7,911 bases of DNA from an uncultured Bacteroidota bacterium (GTDB taxonomy: Bacteria; Bacteroidota; Bacteroidia; NS11-12g; UBA955), in NCBI GenBank assembly GCA_903953615.1, contig CAJBKH010000224.1, positions 1 through 7,911 on the forward strand. Reading direction: 5' to 3'. How positions within the stretch are numbered: position 1 is the first letter of the stretch; every line of letters starts with the position of its first letter. This document shows positions 6,294 to 7,911 of the stretch, one piece after another. A program made the position numbers and the translations under genes. The notes under the pieces are model-generated. The model worked only from the letters and a program-made list of their open reading frames with translations, was not told the origin of the DNA and ran no database searches.

Positions 6294-7133
6294 TTATTGA
6301 CCAATCAATTCAAACTCAGTTAAGCCTTCGCGCTTAATCCATTTGCCCTTTTTAGTCAATTCAAAATAATCGATTCTACCATCGGGGATGTAGTATTGCC
6401 TTTGACCAATCATTTGTGGATTCGAAGGCACTAGATTCGAAAAAGTAATTAATTTCTTAACAGGCTCGAAACGCAGAACCATGGTAGTTTGATCGGCATG
6501 GTCGAAGAACATTCTATAACGCGGTGTATAATCGGTTTCAGATTGATAAAAGACTGGTGCTCCAATATGCAACTCCTCTTCCTTATCGAACCACAATACA
6601 TCAATGATTTTGCGGTTCATAAAGCTCGACTTACCATTAAAACCTACCACACAATAAGCATCTTTCTTTTTCCATTTGAATTGGTACATTTGGTAGTACA
6701 AAGCCCCTGGCCAATGGTCGGCAGGAAAGTCTTCGTAAATAGAATCGGCTTTGTTAACTATATAATCGCGCAACCAAAAGACTTTGGTTTCTGCACTCGC
6801 TTTTTTCCTGAAAACCACCACACCAAAATTGGTGAACTCTTCGCGCTCATTAGTCATTACCCATGTAATGCACTTCACTTTTTTGTCGAGTGACTCTAAA
6901 ACCGAAATGGTATTTTTAATCGAATCTAAATTATAGTCAAACGCATTGTCTTCATCTAAGATGGATTTCAACAAGGTCTTAAAGGAATCATTGTACTGGT
7001 ATTTCAGAACTTCTATTTTGCAATACCTCAAACTATCCGCATACTTTTTTAAGAGCGGATTATATTCCTGAGCATACAAACCACTTAGTTTGCAACAAAT
7101 CAACAGCGCAGTTAAATATATTTTCGTTCTCAT
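6294..7133 (-). CDS. Secreted protein of unknown function
   Basis: 279 residues. The N-terminus MRTKIYLTALLICCKLSGLYAQ is a classic signal peptide: a positively charged start, a hydrophobic core, and a likely cut between A21 and Q22. The Cys pair at 13-14 does not make a good lipobox, so export to the periplasm or beyond is more likely than lipidation. Residues about 22-130 are mixed and rich in Lys, Asp and Asn. The C-terminal half, from W141 (PGALYYQMYQFKWKKK) through NRKIIDVLWF and IGAPVF (G191) to the C-terminus, resembles from memory a recurring uncharacterised Bacteroidota family of similar length with YYQ, KKIIDVLYF, GAPIF and a KGKW end. I do not know its function and no catalytic motif stands out. 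It is transcribed alone, opposite to the transaldolase, from a well-formed promoter close to its ATG. Confidence 0.88.
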   Translation of the reverse strand: MRTKIYLTALLICCKLSGLYAQEYNPLLKKYADSLRYCKIEVLKYQYNDSFKTLLKSILDEDNAFDYNLDSIKNTISVLESLDKKVKCITWVMTNEREEFTNFGVVVFRKKASAETKVFWLRDYIVNKADSIYEDFPADHWPGALYYQMYQFKWKKKDAYCVVGFNGKSSFMNRKIIDVLWFDKEEELHIGAPVFYQSETDYTPRYRMFFDHADQTTMVLRFEPVKKLITFSNLVPSNPQMIGQRQYYIPDGRIDYFELTKKGKWIKREGLTEFELIGQ

Positions 7134-7147
7134 ACTTTTACTATAAT

Positions 7148-7178
7148 CAAAACTATGCCCTATTTATTGTGTGTGCAA
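7148..7178 (-). promoter_or_regulatory. Bacteroidota-type promoter for the secreted protein gene
   Basis: On the minus strand, TTG (7178-7176) is followed by a 20-base spacer and TAGTTTTG (7155-7148), an exact match to TAnnTTTG. The expected start of transcription is about 7-9 bases after the box, near 7140, giving a very short leader before the ATG at 7133. The rest of the 154-base gap (7134-7287) is AT-rich. I see no clear terminator hairpin there for the thiolase gene upstream. Confidence 0.6.
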
Positions 7179-7287
7179 TGATAAAGATTTTCCAAACTGA
7201 AAATAAGCAAACAAAAAAGAAAGCAATTCTAACAAAATAAATACCCGATCTAGTTTTAAAAAACAAGACGCTTTACACTGAATAAGC

Positions 7288-7911
7288 CTATGCCAATTCA
7301 ATCACCATGGCACTAGCACCACCGCCACCATTACAGATAGCTGCAGCACCAATTTTACCACCGTTTTGTTTCAATACATGAATCAAGGTTACCAAGATTC
7401 TCGCACCACTAGCGCCCAATGGATGACCCAATGAGATGGCACCACCATTCACATTTACTTTGTTGCTATCAATTCCCAAAATTTGTGTATTGGCAATCCC
7501 TACTGTTGCAAAGGCTTCGTTGAATTCAAAATAATCTACATCAGCAATTGTTTTACCAGCATGTGCCAAAGCTTTTGGCAAAGCTTTACTTGGTGCAGTG
7601 GTAAACCATTCTGGTGCATGCTCTGCATCAGCAAAACCTATAATTTTAGCAATTGGTTTTAATCCCAATGCTTCCATTTTTTCTTTGCTCATTAATACCA
7701 AAGCAGCAGCACCATCGTTCATGGTACTTGAATTGGCCGCAGTTGCAGTACCCTCTTTATTGAAAGCTGGTTTCAAACTAGGGATTTTATCGAAGAATAC
7801 ATTTTTGTATTCTTCGTCTTGACTAAACAAAGTCACATTGCCTTTTTTATCAGTTAATTCAACTGGTACAATCTCTTCAGTAAATTTACCATCGGCCCAA
7901 GCTTGAGCAGA
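7288..7911 (-). CDS. Acetyl-CoA C-acyltransferase (thiolase), C-terminal part, truncated by window edge
   Basis: Cytoplasmic thiolase that joins or splits acyl-CoA and acetyl-CoA, acting in fatty-acid breakdown or in acetoacetyl-CoA formation; the sequence alone does not decide which. The frame is open to the right edge, giving 207 residues of an expected 390 or so. Visible features in order are GTATAANSSTMNDGAAALVLMS, the NEAFA motif, thiolase signature 2 with NGGAISLGHPLGASG (catalytic His at 7423-7425), and signature 3 with the catalytic Cys of CNGGGG at 7333-7335. The stop TAG is at 7288-7290. The N-terminal half with the nucleophilic Cys lies outside the window, so intactness there cannot be judged. 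A GTG at 7836-7834 lies within the open frame and is not the start. Confidence 0.95.
   Translation of the reverse strand, partial: SAQAWADGKFTEEIVPVELTDKKGNVTLFSQDEEYKNVFFDKIPSLKPAFNKEGTATAANSSTMNDGAAALVLMSKEKMEALGLKPIAKIIGFADAEHAPEWFTTAPSKALPKALAHAGKTIADVDYFEFNEAFATVGIANTQILGIDSNKVNVNGGAISLGHPLGASGARILVTLIHVLKQNGGKIGAAAICNGGGGASAMVIELA

Noticed and set aside
6489..6893. 134-codon plus-strand open frame antisense to the secreted-protein gene
   Set aside because: It lies wholly inside a gene with a signal peptide and promoter. Its translation shows no recognisable domain and looks like a shadow frame.

Overview
The window looks like a chromosomal segment from a member of the Bacteroidota. The DNA is AT-rich, start codons lack a clear Shine-Dalgarno sequence, and several upstream regions carry the TAnnTTTG -7 element typical of this phylum. 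The hypothetical protein also has a signal peptide ending in the Bacteroidota-like pattern YA|Q. No mobile element, RNA gene, CRISPR array or defence system is visible. The gene content is ordinary housekeeping and peptide nutrition, and I do not see a new multi-gene system.

Layout, left to right. Positions 1-1974 (+) hold most of a dipeptidyl peptidase IV-type serine protease whose N-terminus lies outside the window. Positions 2042-3841 (+) and 3912-5396 (+) encode two different proton-coupled oligopeptide (POT/PTR2) transporters, separated by a strong intrinsic terminator that almost touches the second start codon. Positions 5397-5520 are intergenic, with a heptamer tandem repeat, a GC-rich patch and a -7 element. 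Positions 5521-6180 (+) encode a short-form transaldolase. Positions 6181-6293 lie between convergent genes and contain an 18-bp perfect palindrome and a hairpin terminator. Positions 6294-7133 (-) encode a secreted protein of unknown function with a good promoter just upstream. Positions 7288-7911 (-) are the C-terminal half of a thiolase that runs off the right edge.

How the genes may work together: the first three genes form a plausible peptide-scavenging group. The DPP IV-type enzyme would release dipeptides from Xaa-Pro peptides, probably in the periplasm, and the two POT permeases would import di- and tripeptides across the inner membrane. Transaldolase (non-oxidative pentose phosphate pathway), the secreted protein and the thiolase (acyl-CoA metabolism) look like unrelated single-gene units. 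The best leads are small-scale: a probable extra transmembrane hairpin in the first POT, the heptamer repeat with a complementary arm, the palindromic repeat after the transaldolase gene, and the terminator/start arrangement between the two POT genes.
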